A stretch of 64,000 bases of DNA from Gnetum montanum. Taxonomy: Eukaryota; Streptophyta; Gnetopsida; Gnetales; Gnetaceae. The position numbers were made by a program, and so were the translations under genes. The notes under the pieces were generated by a model. It ran no database searches and had not been told where the DNA came from. It worked only from the letters and a program-made list of their open reading frames with translations. Location: NCBI GenBank assembly GCA_015680685.1, contig MNCI01030754.1:164836-228835 (forward strand), in the 5' to 3' direction. Positions 10,972-22,569 of the stretch are shown piece after piece; the stretch's first letter is position 1; every line of letters begins with the position of its first letter.

Positions 10972-12861
10972 TGAAACACCATAAAATTTTAGGGCTCTCA
11001 TGCTTCAGTAGATTTTGGGAATTTAGGCAAGGACTTCCACAAGTGCAGTGTCATGATGGTTCACATTGAGGGTACACTGTCCAGTTTGGCAAGTTTTCTA
11101 TCTCCAAGGCTGACAGGCTCATCGGATTCTCTAGCCTGCTCAACTAGACAATTGACCTAGCTTATAGTCTACCCAGAGACTATGGTAGGAGTTGTCAAAA
11201 GTGTTCAAGATAAGCAAAATAGTTCGGCAAGTTTTCTAGTGAAGAAGTTTGCTACGCTATGCAACGTAGCAAGCATTGAAAGATAACCACTTAAGCATTT
11301 GAGTGAAAATTGATAAAATAGTTGTAAGACAAGTTATAATTCAGCCAACACAAAGTGCTACGCTATGTAGCATAGCACAGCATAGCAAAGGAAAAGCAAA
11401 AAGGTCCATCTTACCAAGTGATTCTAATAAGAAAATTGCACTTGGCAATTCTTTAGCCTCCAAAACTAGTTGCCCCCCTTAGCCCTTAGGCCTCAAGAAA
11501 AATTTATTAGTAGAAAAATGGTGGATTGAACAAACAAGCAAGGTACACTAGCCGCTATGCTGTGCTATGCTACATAGTGTAGCACAATGTAGCAACAATG
11601 CAAAAATAGCAAAAGTGTTTCAAGCATGAGTTCAACGAGTTCAAAAGCTCTCCAGCATGAAGGAAAAGAGTTGTAGTTGTTAGTGTGACTAAGCCTTAGA
11701 CAAATGCTCTTCAACTCCTACGTAAATTTCTATCAAGCCCAGTGGCTATGCTATGCTATGCTACGCTACGTAGCGTAGCACAGCATAGCAGGCAGCTGTC
11801 TACGCTACACTAATGTGTTTAATGGTGTAAGTAGTGCAACACTAGCATGGAAGCATTAAGACATCTTCATGTAGCTCTAGAACTTGTTGGCAACAATCTT
11901 TCTCACTCTAGCATCTCTTTGGCATAATCAGCAATTCCACTCCATTTTGCATCCCCCTAGTCAACTCCCAAAATTTTTTTCCTATGCTTGTCCCTGCTTG
12001 TAAGAGCAGGGAAGACATAGTCCTGGAGCATAGGCTCCACTTTGCTTACATTGTTAGCACATTAGATTTTGACACATGAAGTTTCAGCAGTATGGTCACA
12101 GTGTAACAAAGTTCACACCCAACATCGCACACTTACATGGTACAGCCACATTCGCACCTTGTGAGGGCCCAAGACACATGGCATCCAAACCATATTTCTC
12201 TCTTGCTCCTAGCCCTATAAATACCCTGATAAACAATGCTCAAGAGGTTGGAAAAAAAAATTGGATTGTTAGCAAAAACATTGGTTGGCTTCTTGCTTGG
12301 CTTGTTGGCAGAAAAGATTGGATTTTTGGTGCAGTTGGCTTTTAGAGAGCATAGTTGGCATTTTAAGCATTTTGTTTACCTTTGAGTTCTATGGTTGGCT
12401 CTAAGCATCCCTTTGTGAGTCGAGCATTTTGGCATCTTAACAAATAGAGTAGCAAGTAGAAGACCTATGACGATACTGTTCGGTGTAAGTAGTGTCTCTC
12501 TAGTCTTGCACAACCTGTTGTACACTTCTCAAACAAGGAAAAGGATCAAATCCGTGACCTTTGGGGCAGTGCATTCTCTCATCCAAATCTATTTTGCTAT
12601 TGGTTTACTAGCATCGTTGTTTTGCATTAATTTTACCACTTTACATTTTTCGATCATTGATTTACTTCGCGTGTCTCGCTTCTAAAAAAAACATTCATGA
12701 AAGGTTAAGATACATCACTTAAGTCCCTATCTGATCGACCAGACCGTTTAGGGTGCACCACTTCTATTTTTCTCTAGCACATCCCTTGCATGGATCTGTG
12801 GTTAAACTGTTCGCTTGGAAACCTCTCGGTGTTCCAGCCACTGATGTTTTTGATTACTATA
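10972..12861 (+). mobile_element. LTR1 copy B, 5' LTR of E1
   Basis: It starts TGAAACACCATAAAATTTTA and ends ATTACTATA, where the terminal CA has become TA. Four GTAGC palindromes lie at 11250-11271, 11356-11387, 11553-11594 and 11745-11790. The TATA box TATAAATA is at 12216-12223; the upstream ACGT box is mutated (ACACATGGC). Length is 1,890 bp. The several frames of 60-90 codons inside are shadows with no counterpart in the other two LTRs. Confidence 0.92.
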
Positions 12862-12867
12862 GTTTTT

Positions 12868-12884
12868 TGATGCTAGAAGGAGGG
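12868..12884 (+). promoter_or_regulatory. Putative primer-binding site of E1
   Basis: A few bases after the LTR the sequence TGATGCTAGAAGGAGGG begins. It matches the TGG-starting word repeated three times in G3 (TTTTGGTGCTAGAAGGAGG), with GG changed to GA. A tRNA 3' end would pair here to start minus-strand synthesis; I cannot name the tRNA. Confidence 0.5.
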
Positions 12885-13171
12885 CCTTTCTGGTGTCCTT
12901 TCTACATCTTATGGGTACTCCTGCACTTCCTCTGTATCCTTTCATGCACTAGCATAAATGTGACACCCTTTTGTGGTTGTTTACACATCGTGTGGTGTAG
13001 ACTGGTCGTAATGGCAATTCTTTTGGAACCTGATAGGACAAAAGCCTCTGATTGCCTATTCATTTTCGTGTTTCCCATTTGTCATTTTCCCTTTTATCAT
13101 GCAAAATGATTCTGTTAATAACTACTTTTTCTACCTTAAGCTTTGACGTTCCTTTCTCGGCCCAAAGCACC

Positions 13172-16035
13172 ATGGGTGCTGAATGGCCTCCTAGCCCGAC
13201 ACTGGCACCACACCAGTCCCTTAGGATCCGACATCTGTTGCCCAAGTTCTTGGCCCAAGATGCAGAGCATTACGATTTCCTCTATGCAAAGATCCAAGAA
13301 AATCTACCTTGGATTGTCACGAACTCGAGGACAAATGCATCTTCAAGTTCCTTCATCAGAATGGAAAGGAATTTTTCCCTACTCCTGATGTTACCATCCC
13401 CTTGGAAGAAATGTATCAGTGGATCCTAGATCAGCTGCTATGAGTCAGTAAGCCTAGGGAGCGAGACACGACATCCCATTATGATGAAGCATTCTAGGAT
13501 AAATAGGAATACCTAGATTCCCAATCCGAAGGTAGTGGCTAGACTTACCCTGCCACCATCCCTCCCACCACGGTCTTTAGGTCAAACCCACTTTTTGTGT
13601 CTACCTCTTTTATGAATACAACAACTCTGTCACAATATATGTTTTCATCAGCCATGGGCAACCATCCTGCATCCCTAGCATATCAACATGCTCCTCCCTT
13701 AGTTTCATTCCTAGGCACTCTCCCTCATCATTCTATCTCATCCTCGTACCAAGCGTCGGTTACATCTACCCTACCCTATGTGCACACTATGTCTACCTCA
13801 CAACTACATGGAGCTTCTTCTCCCATTCCATCATCTACACCTGTTCCACCATCAGTGGCAGGTCCAGCCCCAACTACATGGTGGACCCCAGCCACTTTGC
13901 CCCTTACTTCGCAAACCTCCCAGATGTCACATTACCCTTACCACCAAGTGTATCAAGTCCTGCAGGTGTCACAACCAAGTGCGAAACTATGGACTATCCG
14001 ATTAATCTCGCAAATGATTAACCTTATAGCACCACCAGCAGCCGCTACTCCAAGAGCACCACCCACTGGGTGGTGGACCTTGCAAGTAACACCCTTTGCA
14101 AGGGCAGCCCCAATGGCACCCCCTATGAGCCAGGCCGATGTCCTTACTATGCTACCAACCATGGCTACCCTTGCAACCCCACAACCATCTATGTTGTCTT
14201 TGAGTCTAGATCAAGCATTCCAACTTATCCAAATCCTCACTGAAGAGATCAAGCATCTTAAAGTCGCTAGTTTTGACATAGTGCAGGTCATGGATTTCTA
14301 CCATGATGACCCCATCATCCCAGTTGTTCCCATGCTCACATTACCCCCTGGGATTCCACTTTCCCACTTCACAAAATACAATGGGGAGGGCGATCCCAAT
14401 GCATATTTGGTCACATTTAGATCAAAATCTTTGTTGCTGCAATAGTGGTTGCATACCATTATTCACATCTTTGCTATGTCTCTGATGGACAAAGCTCTAG
14501 ATTGGTATCGTGCACTCCCGCATGCCTCCATCTCAACACTGGAGGAGCTACTAACCAAGTTCGTGATGCACTTCAAGTATAACTTGAAGCACAAAGTCAC
14601 GCTAGACCAGTTAATGGGTGTTAAGCAAGACCTGCTAGAGTTAGTGCAAAAGTTTATACAACGGTGGAGCACTACCTTGAATGAGATTCGTGAGCCTATT
14701 GCGGAATCCCATTTGGTAGCCATCTTCAAGGGGGTGGTAAATGATTTCATCAAATCCAAGCTATATTACTTAGCCCTGCTCTCTCTTAGTCAAGCTTTTT
14801 CCTAGACCAAGAGCATCCAAGACACAGCTGAAGCCTATAAAGATCTGGCCTATGTTGTGTATAAAAATGCATATATCAAGAAAGACAAAGAGAAGGGCAA
14901 AGCTGCAATGGCCACGATGGCTGCCGTGGCAAACGAGGCAAGGTCCAACAACAACAATAGTGAAAAGACGGCCACAACGACAACTAATCCTATGCCTAGT
15001 TCAACTAACACTACCCAACTCTCCACGTCGGCACCAGAGGCATCAACCCAGCCTAAACCCAACTTCAAGTGTAAAGATCACTCCAAGTACACCCCATTGC
15101 CCGTCAATCCTTCAGAACTTATGAAGAAATTTTTGGGGGCTGGGTACATCCAACATAAGAAGATGTCCAAGGAGGCAACCAAATAGCATCAATGGTACTG
15201 CGAGCTCCTTAGGAACCCCTCCTTGGCTATGCCCAATGAGCCACCAGTTCCTAAGAACTTTAGACTAGAGCGGTTCTGTGACTACCCTCAACTCTATGGT
15301 TATGACACGGATTACTATTTAGCACTAAAAGATGATATCCAATGGATGATTGATCAGGGGAAGTTGGTTCTAGATGAAAACAACCCAGTTTGTCCTGAAA
15401 ATCAATCCATGCACGTTTACAAGGACCCCGTCAACACTAACGATGCGGGGTACATTATCAACACGATTGACGTAGAAAGTAATCCAGAATTGCCATAGCA
15501 GGTGTTTGTGGTTCTTGCGTCTCAACGTGGCGTAGCAACATCAACAATGGCAAAAAAGATGCTGCAACAGCCATTTGTTCTCAAGGTTCCTCCTCGAGCA
15601 TTCGCCCCTACGCCCTTCATATTCAAAACTATATCACTACCCATACTAACACCACAAGAACTGTTCGTCATTAGGGGATCAAAACACTCAACTGCCCCCA
15701 TCACATAGAGCTAGCATAAGATGACATCATGGCCTTCTCGTTCAAAGAAATAGGAAGAGCATTTGATAGATGAAACGACCAAGGAGCATATTTCCCTAGG
15801 TCTCTCCAAGCCTACGCCCTCGTCCTCCATGTTTATGCCCCCCTCATCATTAAAAATTAATGCCACTACGCCCACACAATCATCGCCATCCTACCCAAAA
15901 AGGTCTAGCCCCAAACCTAAAACTACTGCTCCTCGAGAAATTTGTCTTCTAGGACTAATGGAGGAGGAAAAGGGTGACAAGCAACCAAAAAGTGGACAAG
16001 ACCTTTTAAACGCTCTTAGGTCAAATAGGCTCTAA
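13172..16035 (+). pseudogene. E1 gag (broken)
   Basis: The likely start is the ATG at 13172 (MGAEWPPSPT...). A frameshift near 13340 moves to a frame that stays readable from about 13390 to 16035, with in-frame stops near 14443, 14803, 15184, 15496 and 15706. Parts: a Pro/Ser/Thr-rich region (13600-14250); the Retrotrans_gag capsid region (about 14330-14800) with FTKYNGEGDPNAYL, LDWYRALPHASI and a later VKQDLLELVQKFIQRW; a Lys/Asn/Thr-rich linker (14850-15060); and a decayed zinc-knuckle block (15270-15370), in which GYDTDYYLALKDDIQWMIDQ keeps the Tat-type context but the Cys/His ligands are mostly lost. Gag forms the particle in which reverse transcription occurs. Confidence 0.75.
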
Positions 16036-16052
16036 AATAAAAGAATACAACT

Positions 16053-16907
16053 TTGAGCCTATACGACCTAATAATGACCTCCACTCTACACCACGAAGCC
16101 TTGGTTCGCATGTTAATGTCCATATTAGTTGACAAAAACATGTCAGTAGAGGAGAAAGCTATCCATGCGGTCATGCTCCCTTCTATGGCTAAAGAAGCAT
16201 GGCCAGCTCAGTTGACATTTCGTGAAGAGTCCATAAAGGATGACCCTGAGAAGTGCCAGCCCACAATGGCATCCCTATTCATCATGATTTAGGTTGATCA
16301 ACACAAGATCCAAAGAGTACACATCAATGATGAGGCTGCTACAAATGTCATCCTGTTCTCCATAGTGGACAAATTGGGTTTGGTGGATCAAATCAAACCC
16401 ATGACAACTTCATATTTGAAGTAGTTCAATGAAGCATGGGTGGTGGTAAAAGGGAATGTCCACATTAACTTTGTGACATGGGATCAGTTCCCCACAAGTG
16501 CAACATTCATTGTGGTAGAAGATATGCTTGGGTTTAACCTGATCTCGAGGAGGTCGTGGTTAGCCCAACTTAGGGTCGTCTCTTCACCCATACATCAAGA
16601 AATCAACCTACCTTACACTAGAAGGGAGGTGGTCATCCATGGTGATGAAGTGGCAACCTAGGCAATAAACAATGTTGACATGGATCAAGGTTCAAAAGTA
16701 GTAACCTCTGAGAATGAAACGCCTATCCCCACCAAGGTTACTTGTTTGGCAAATGAGCTGGCCCAAAATTCCAACTTGGAAAACGAAACTACATGGGCCA
16801 AATTACCTTTTCAAGTGGTAGAAAATGACATAGAAGAATACCACAACAAAGCCCCTCGGCCTTACGTATCACCAAGCCCACGATGGGTTAGAAAGCAGCT
16901 GCGATAA
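16053..16907 (+). pseudogene. E1 aspartic protease region (broken)
   Basis: One frame runs with three stops (16290, 16422, 16659). VHINDEAATNVILFSIVDKL at about 16317 corresponds to the retropepsin active-site segment (normally D-G-[GS]-[AS]-x-N); the catalytic Asp is present but the Gly pair reads Glu-Ala. LGFNLISRRSWLAQL followed by SSPIHQEINLPY fits the second conserved block of Tat-like proteases (L-x-x-L-L-G-R-P-W-L...LHQ-x-x-x-F-P). The frame ends VRKQLR-stop at 16905, and no RT follows for 6 kb. Confidence 0.7.
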
Positions 16908-17099
16908 TCATCATTACCTGCGTAGCATAACTACTGCACTACTTTCGACATGATTAATGCTTATTATATATTTATTCTTTGTTTGCTTCATTTTCGTTTG
17001 GTTATGCTAAGGGTCTGACTTATTTTTCATTCTTTAAACTAATTACATCATGTTCACTATCCGCATCACATCACAACCCGCTAAGGCCTAAAACTAGAA

Positions 17100-17260
17100 A
17101 AACATTTTTCCCTAATAACATCCAATGATCCAAAATGACATAAAACTACCGGTGGCCCAAAATGGCCTAAAACTACTGGTAGCCTGGAATGGCCTAAAAC
17201 TAGCGATAGCCTAGAATGGCCTTAAACTATTATTATGACCCAAAATGGCCTAAAACTAAG
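17100..17260 (+). repeat. Minisatellite array 1 of E1
   Basis: About five diverged units of 27-30 bp have the core AATGGCCTAAAACTA. The core resembles those of the arrays at 22570-22960 and 26571-26990. It marks the left edge of the antisense block. The remainder of 17261-17850 is AT-rich with no recognisable gene. Confidence 0.7.
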
Positions 17261-17853
17261 ACAAGATGCTTCCAAGGAGTTTAATTGATAAAAAAGAAAA
17301 GATAAAGAATAACATAAAAATAAATATAACACATAAGCCAAAATGAAATAAATCTCTTCATATTTCATCTTTTTTCTTTCATTCAAAAAATTAATTAATA
17401 ATGTTTGCAACATTATTTGTGAGAAACCAAATAAAAATCTTGGCTACTACATTATAACCCTTCGCAAGCCCCATCGTCCCCTGCCACATTAGGTCCTATG
17501 TTTTCATTCAGATTTTGTACCACAAAAAAAATGAAATAGTCAGCTAAAGTCACAATAAAGACTCAAATAAAATAAATGATCAAAACACCAAGAAATGATC
17601 AACCTGAGATGGCCCCACATCTGTTTTGGGGGGTATCTGACCTATGCCTGTCATGAGGCATTGCAAGATCTCCTCTTTTGTAATATTGGCCTAATTCCTG
17701 TCTCCCAGGTCAGTGCTTACTACAACCTTCTCCTTTTCTATGGATGTCCATCTTGGTGGTCCTGGAGAAAAGGTGGCAGCGGTAGTTTCACCAGCGGGAA
17801 AGGTCATTTTCCTTTCAGAGGATTTAGTCACTGTCACCTATTGCATGAACTTG

Positions 17854-19189
17854 TCATAAGCCCCAGAAGTGCCAAAATATATCTAGGAATACCTCGCAGG
17901 TATGTAACTTGATAGAGGCATCCCGATATTATTTACGGTAGGTGGCACGTTCTAGCTTATACATATGTTTGTGGTTTTTCTGTGCCTACCCCCACTCATA
18001 AACCTTTGTACTGTAGTCCTTCTAGTCTTGGTTATTTTGGGCTAACAAGTCTATCTACATGCGTTGTTCTNCTAGTCTTGGTTATTTTGGGCTAACAAGT
18101 CTATCTACATGCGTTGTTCTATTATTTCATAAGTGGCCTCATTGTTGTGTTGCACGACCATCCAATACCTTGCGTAGTCGATGACGGTCATGCACCAACT
18201 ACCATCGTTGGTGTCTCGGGCCAATAGGAATTCATTCCTGGAATGCAGATCTCCCACTTTGGTGGTCAGGTTGGCCTTCTCCTTCTCAAGCCTCTATACC
18301 CATTTCCAGAGGCCTTCGTTCACACACCTACATTCCCATAGGGAGCATGTTGAGTACACCACACATTGGCTTGCTTTGTCGTATATGTGGCAGGGTACTT
18401 CAGTCACCTTTGGTGGGAATTCTGGTGCAGTGTCGACCTCAACTGCTCGCTTAGGATCCCACTTGAGATAAGAAGCTACCAACCACACATAGAAAGGCAT
18501 TAGTCACAATAGCATAGTGAGGAAATAATAATTTAAAGAGTCTAGAGTAGTAGTTTTCACTTACCCACTTCTGGATCGATCTGCCTCAGACGGTTGATCA
18601 TGTCATCGACCACCCCCTCCATGAAGGTGAATTTGTCAAGGATCTTAGTCCATGGTTGCAGGCAGATCAAGGATGGGCTAGAGGCATCAATAGTGGTGTC
18701 AACTGCATGGTAAGATGTGTTAGCTATAGTAGAGAGGACCCATAATAAAGCTAATGAACAATGTAAATGACAGTGTAAAGCTCCTACCTAGTAAACCCTT
18801 AGGGGTGATAGTGGGGGGTACACTGTCAAATATGTGATCAAACTCACCAGCATCCAAATGGAGCCCCTCTCCTTCTAGCTGACCCAACAACGTAGTAACA
18901 TCCTTGATACTCATGTGTCCCTTCGGTACCAAACTGCTCTCCACAAAAGGGTCATCAGTAAGGGCCTTTTTCTGATTTCCAAGAGCCTCTTCCTTAATGG
19001 TTGGGCCCCTTTCCTCTTCGTCGATAGGGGCCTCCTCTTCATCAACAGGGACCTCCGCCTCACCAGCCGAGGCCCTTTCCTCTGTAGTAGGGGCCCCTTT
19101 TTCATTGGCCGGGGCCCTTTCCTTTGTAGCCAAAGCTCCTTCGTTTTTGCCGATCGCTCCTATTGTAGGGGCCACAACCTCTTCTTCCT
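17854..19189 (-). pseudogene. Antisense gene, exons 6 to 8
   Basis: Exon 6 (19189-18788) has no stop. It encodes an acidic repeat (units like ERAPANEKGAPTTEERA) followed by HMSIKDVTTLLGQLEGEG and ends at a GTAGGA donor. Exon 7 (18702-18565) is open and contains LQPWTKILDKFTFMEGVVDD and MINRLRQIDPEV before GTAAGT. Exon 8 (from 18475) begins ASYLKWDPKRAVEVD and has a coiled-coil stretch RLEKEKANLTTKVGDLHSRN. It continues with three or four stops to about 17854. A 49-bp assembly duplication around the N at 18071 lies within exon 8. Confidence 0.65.
18022..18120. other. Assembly join: 49-bp duplication around one N (18071)
   Basis: Exact 49-bp copies flank the N. It lies in exon 8 of the antisense gene and should be collapsed before translation. 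Confidence 0.93.
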
Positions 19190-19326
19190 CTACCAAAAAA
19201 AAAAGAATAGTCACAGTTAGCAAATAATACCAACTTGAACCATATGCTACACTATGCAATGCTACCTAGCATAGTGAACGTTAACCACCACAAAAAATAA
19301 AAAGAAACAAAAACAAAAACACTTAC

Positions 19327-20378
19327 TAATCGGAGGCTACACTTTGCAAAGATTGAGTCATAACTTCTTTCCTCTTTGCTCATTCATGTAGGGGAGCTCC
19401 TCGGGTAGAAGAGACCTCTTGCATTGTAGCTTAGTTTCCACCATCTCTACAATGAGGCATTCCCCCCTTGTCACATTGCTAGTGGTAGTGGGGGGTGCCT
19501 CTCCCAAGCTGTCATGGGCATAAAAGTTACGTGCCACCCGATCCCTAGTCGTCATCAAGAATGACTCCCCAATAGCTTTTGGGGGGTCCTGAGATTGGGT
19601 GGTACAAAAGACTTGGCAGATCCATGGTTTGAAAATTTGGTTACGATCTTGTAGTACCTAGACCCCATTCTTGCAGACTACCAAGAATTCCACAAAACGT
19701 CGTAGGCAAGCTATAAAGAAGGCATGGTGTATGTTGAAATGGGACTCAAGCTTCCTGAGAAGCTTGACCATTTCAACTTGCATGCCTTTGCAAAGGTGAT
19801 TTGCCTAATTGTAACAAGTCCCCTCTTCCATGATATCCCTCATTATTCAAGCTTACTCAATTCCAATGAGTTTTCCTTGGGAGAGCAGCTTCGAGAAGGT
19901 GTGGGCATGAAAGATAGGCTAAACCATTTTGGCCACCCATAGCCTGACCTTCTCAATGTAGATTCCCTTTTGATCCTTTGCTGCCCCTACCCACTCCTTA
20001 ATGTCCCCCTTGATGGCTTGCATGTTTCTTAGATTTTTCTCCTATGGGAAGACCATCAGAAGAGATGTCGAAAAGATCTGCAAACAATTAGTCGTTGATG
20101 TCAAACACCACTCGCACACTGTAAACACGTGTGTGGAAGCAGTCCGCTTTCTTGGAGAAGGAGTACGCTAGGGAAAGCATTTCAACAAGAGGGATGTTTA
20201 GGTTAATAGCCAACAATAAATCCATGAGCCCAGCCTCTTGAAGGTTATGGACAAGTGTGGCTGAGACCCCATTGCAAAGGCAACACTGGGTCTCCTCCAC
20301 CTCCCCATACTTAAAAAAAGAGGTTGGTTTTGTTGTGCCCGAAGGCGATCATCGTCACCTCTTGGGCTTTCTTTGCCA
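19327..20378 (-). pseudogene. Antisense gene, exon 5
   Basis: The acceptor CATTTCAG ends at 20379. The exon reads VAKKAQEVTMIAFGHNKTNL, a 1-base shift in a seven-T run near 20322, then KYGEVEETQCCLCNGVSATL and a helical stretch ending VVFDIND. A second shift near 20040 leads to MQAIKGDIKEWVGAAKDQKG, later KLLRKLESHFNIHHAFFIAC and FLMTTRDRVARNFYAHDSLG. It ends PEELPYMNEQRGKKL and 9 further codons before GTAAGT (19326-19321). Six or seven in-frame stops are present. The Cys-rich CCLCN could bind metal, but no finger pattern is complete. Confidence 0.65.
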
Positions 20379-20471
20379 CTGAAATGGTTTTCAAAACAAA
20401 TAAAAAAAATAAAGTTAGCAAAAAATGAACATCACTCGAGCATGTAACAGTGAATTCGTAGTTTAGTGTAC

Positions 20472-21119
20472 CAGGTTTAAATGGTGTGGGAAATGGTGGG
20501 AGATCCACCAACACGTCTTCAATGGTGAGCGACCTCAGGGATGCCCATTTCCTATCCAACCAACCAGCTTCTTTACACTTCCCATAAAATTGGGAATACT
20601 GGGTCAGGTAGGTTCTAAACACACCCCCAAATTGGCCTATTAAACCAGCAAGCACATTCCTAGTAGAGGAAAACTCCCGTAGGGCCATCTATGCCAGCTC
20701 CAAGGCATCTGTGTCACCGTGGAGACTACTCTTGTCAATAAAAAACCTAGCAAAAATATGCATATTTACATTGTTAAAACCTATGTATAGTATAGCATTG
20801 ATTACACAATGCAACAAAATACCTTTGTAGAACTCACTTGTTGGCATAATAAATGGTTTCAGTTGGGTTCTAAAAGTAGGTGCCCATGTGATGGGTAACG
20901 AATAGTGCGTTGTATAAGTGATAACACTTATACTCAGGTATCTCCCAGATCCAACTCAAGCATCTCAAGCTTTTTGGGCACTGGTTGGAACCTTTTGGCT
21001 ACTCACCCCCGATTGACCCATCAGTTAAAAATTTTAGAATTCCCCGAGTTGCCCTAGGTAATAGGGTTTTTGTGGTTGCGGCTGCGGTCTTTGCTGATAA
21101 GTGTGACCAAACAATCACA
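20472..21119 (-). pseudogene. Antisense gene, exons 3 and 4
   Basis: Exon 3 (21119-20838) follows the acceptor CATTTCAG. It reads VIVWSHLSAKTAAATTKTLL, then IWEIPEYKCYHLYNALFVTH and HMGTYF-stop-NPTETIYYAN, and ends at GTGAGT. Exon 4 (20746-20472) follows TTTGCTAG and completes the split Lys codon: FFIDKSSLHGDTDALELA, a stop, then MALREFSSTRNVLAGLIGQF and GVFRTYLTQYSQFYGKC, ending PPFPTPFKP before GTACAC. This is the best conserved part, with only three stops in about 185 codons. Confidence 0.7.
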
Positions 21120-21339
21120 CTGAAATGGCAGAGCAGGAACTATAGGAAGTCCTAGGCAGACTGCTTGCCCCTCCACACATGCATTGAGAGAAGGGACATT
21201 GGCCACTAGTTTACTAAGGCAGCACAAGACTTCCATAATCTCTAGGACAATCAGGATGGGCTTCGACATGACCTTGCATAATGAAGCATTAGATGTTAGC
21301 ATTGCGTACGAGTCAAGTTTACATGTTGCGTAGCATAAC

Positions 21340-21425
21340 CATTTTATTACATATAGCATAACATGACATTTTCATTGCATGTAGTGTAGCATGACATTTT
21401 CATTGCATATAGCATAGCATGATCT
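21340..21425 (-). repeat. Short tandem repeat with GTAGCATAG words in intron 2 of the antisense gene
   Basis: Three units of about 30 bp share ACATGACATTTTCATTGCAT followed by ATAGYRTAGC. Words such as GCGTAGCATA recur through 21300-21720. They resemble the arms of the LTR1 palindromes. No coding sequence is assigned to 21425-21900. Confidence 0.65.
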
Positions 21426-21916
21426 CGCAGTTGCAAAATTCTCTAAAAAAAACACAAACAAACAACAACAAAACAAGCCTTGCAGCGTAGCATAGTCATC
21501 AAACCTCACACAATGCAAAAACACTTAGATGACACGTAATGTAGAAAATGAACAGGAATAAACAGACGTGCAAAAATACAACAATGTAATCAACGCATTA
21601 CTATGACAAGCATGGCAACATAGCAAACATAACAGAAGAAAACCCAGCAACGTAGCGATGTCACAAATTCAACAACGTAGCAATGCGGCCAACCAAAAGA
21701 CCTTATGACATACCAGCATAGCACAATAAAAATATTACAAAATTTAGAAAGGAAAGAATTCACTGGGCTACAACCGTCCCAACCATACTTCTGCAATACA
21801 AAATAGCTTGCGCTAGACTATGTTAAACACATGTCATGCTGTCAAATCTCGTAGATTGCCAAACCCCCTAAGGACAGTATGCTACACTAAACTTGCACTA
21901 AGCTATCTTGAATCAC

Positions 21917-22247
21917 CTAAACCCCCATGAGAAGGCTGTTGCAACAATGGCGGTCAAGGTGATATCGCATGCAGCTATAGTGTAACGTCCGTAGAGCTGT
22001 TGTGGCCAACTGGCGATAGTGACAGCGTAGGAGCTGAAACGGCAACCAAAACAATGACAAAAGGCACAAATTTTATTGTAATAATGATTATTATAGCCTA
22101 AAAAAATAAGGGTGGCATAGCAACTTACCGAGTAGACATAGTCTCCTCCTGCACTTCAACGCGTGCCTGGGATAGACGCCCCAGAGTATCCTTCACCTCA
22201 TCTACCTTAGCGAGTCCTCAGTGTTTGTGTTTGCCATTGGGTGCCAT
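21917..22247 (-). pseudogene. Antisense gene, exons 1 and 2
   Basis: Exon 1 (22247-22129) begins ATG with MAPNGKHKH, then a stop, then a charged helix-like stretch ending ETMSTR. It is followed by a consensus GTAAGT donor at 22128-22123. The acceptor TTTCAG ends at 22034. Exon 2 (22033-21917) reads 39 residues without a stop (SYAVTIASWPQQLYGRYTIA near its start). Its donor, GTGATT, is weak, so the exon 2 end is the least certain border. Confidence 0.55.
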
Positions 22248-22569
22248 TGTCTTACTCACAAATTCTGTTAACTACTACACCACACTACTTTGCTCTCTCT
22301 CTCAACATGACAGCATTATGCTTTGGATGTGGGCTTAGTGCTTTGATAGTAAAAATGACAAGTTTACCAAGGGTACACCCCTATTTATAGCCGACGCGGT
22401 AAAAAGAATTTTTCATTTTCGCACCCTGAGTAATGTGGGATGCCTCGTAAGGCATAGTACTATTGTGTCATAATCCCCCTATGGCGTAGCATCATCGTTT
22501 GTAGCATAACAGGTGGGGCCCAACCAAAAATTTTGTCCCACCCTAAATTAGCAACCTACCTTTACGAAG

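Larger units (their letters stand above)
17854..22247 (-). pseudogene. Antisense spliced gene inside E1, about eight exons
   Basis: Minus-strand exons inferred from coding-like sequence with GT..AG borders: 22247-22129, 22033-21917, 21119-20838, 20746-20472, 20378-19327, 19189-18788, 18702-18565 and 18475-17854. Introns are about 95, 797, 91, 93, 137, 85 and 89 bp, a normal plant range except the second. At each junction the split codon gives a continuous frame. The model is about 970 residues with roughly a dozen stops and two or three frameshifts, so this copy is dead. Features: a globular N-terminal half with CHLYNALFVTHHMGTYF, a Cys motif CCLCNG, an acidic Glu/Ala/Pro repeat and a C-terminal coiled coil. 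I do not recognise the family. Tat elements are known to carry extra frames, some antisense; placement between protease and RT looks unusual. Confidence 0.72.

Noticed and set aside
13953-14162. Minus-strand Gly/Ala-rich frame resembling a membrane peptide
   Set aside because: It is the shadow of the Pro/Ala/Thr-rich part of the E1 gag.
18915-19227. Two plus-strand frames rich in Phe/Gly or Ala/Ser
   Set aside because: They are mirror images of the acidic repeat in exon 6 of the antisense gene, where the minus-strand frame has splice borders and phase.
21054-21359. 101-codon minus-strand frame beginning MLYVIKWLCYATCKL
   Set aside because: It overlaps exon 3 in a different phase; the exon frame joins neighbouring exons across splice sites and this one does not.
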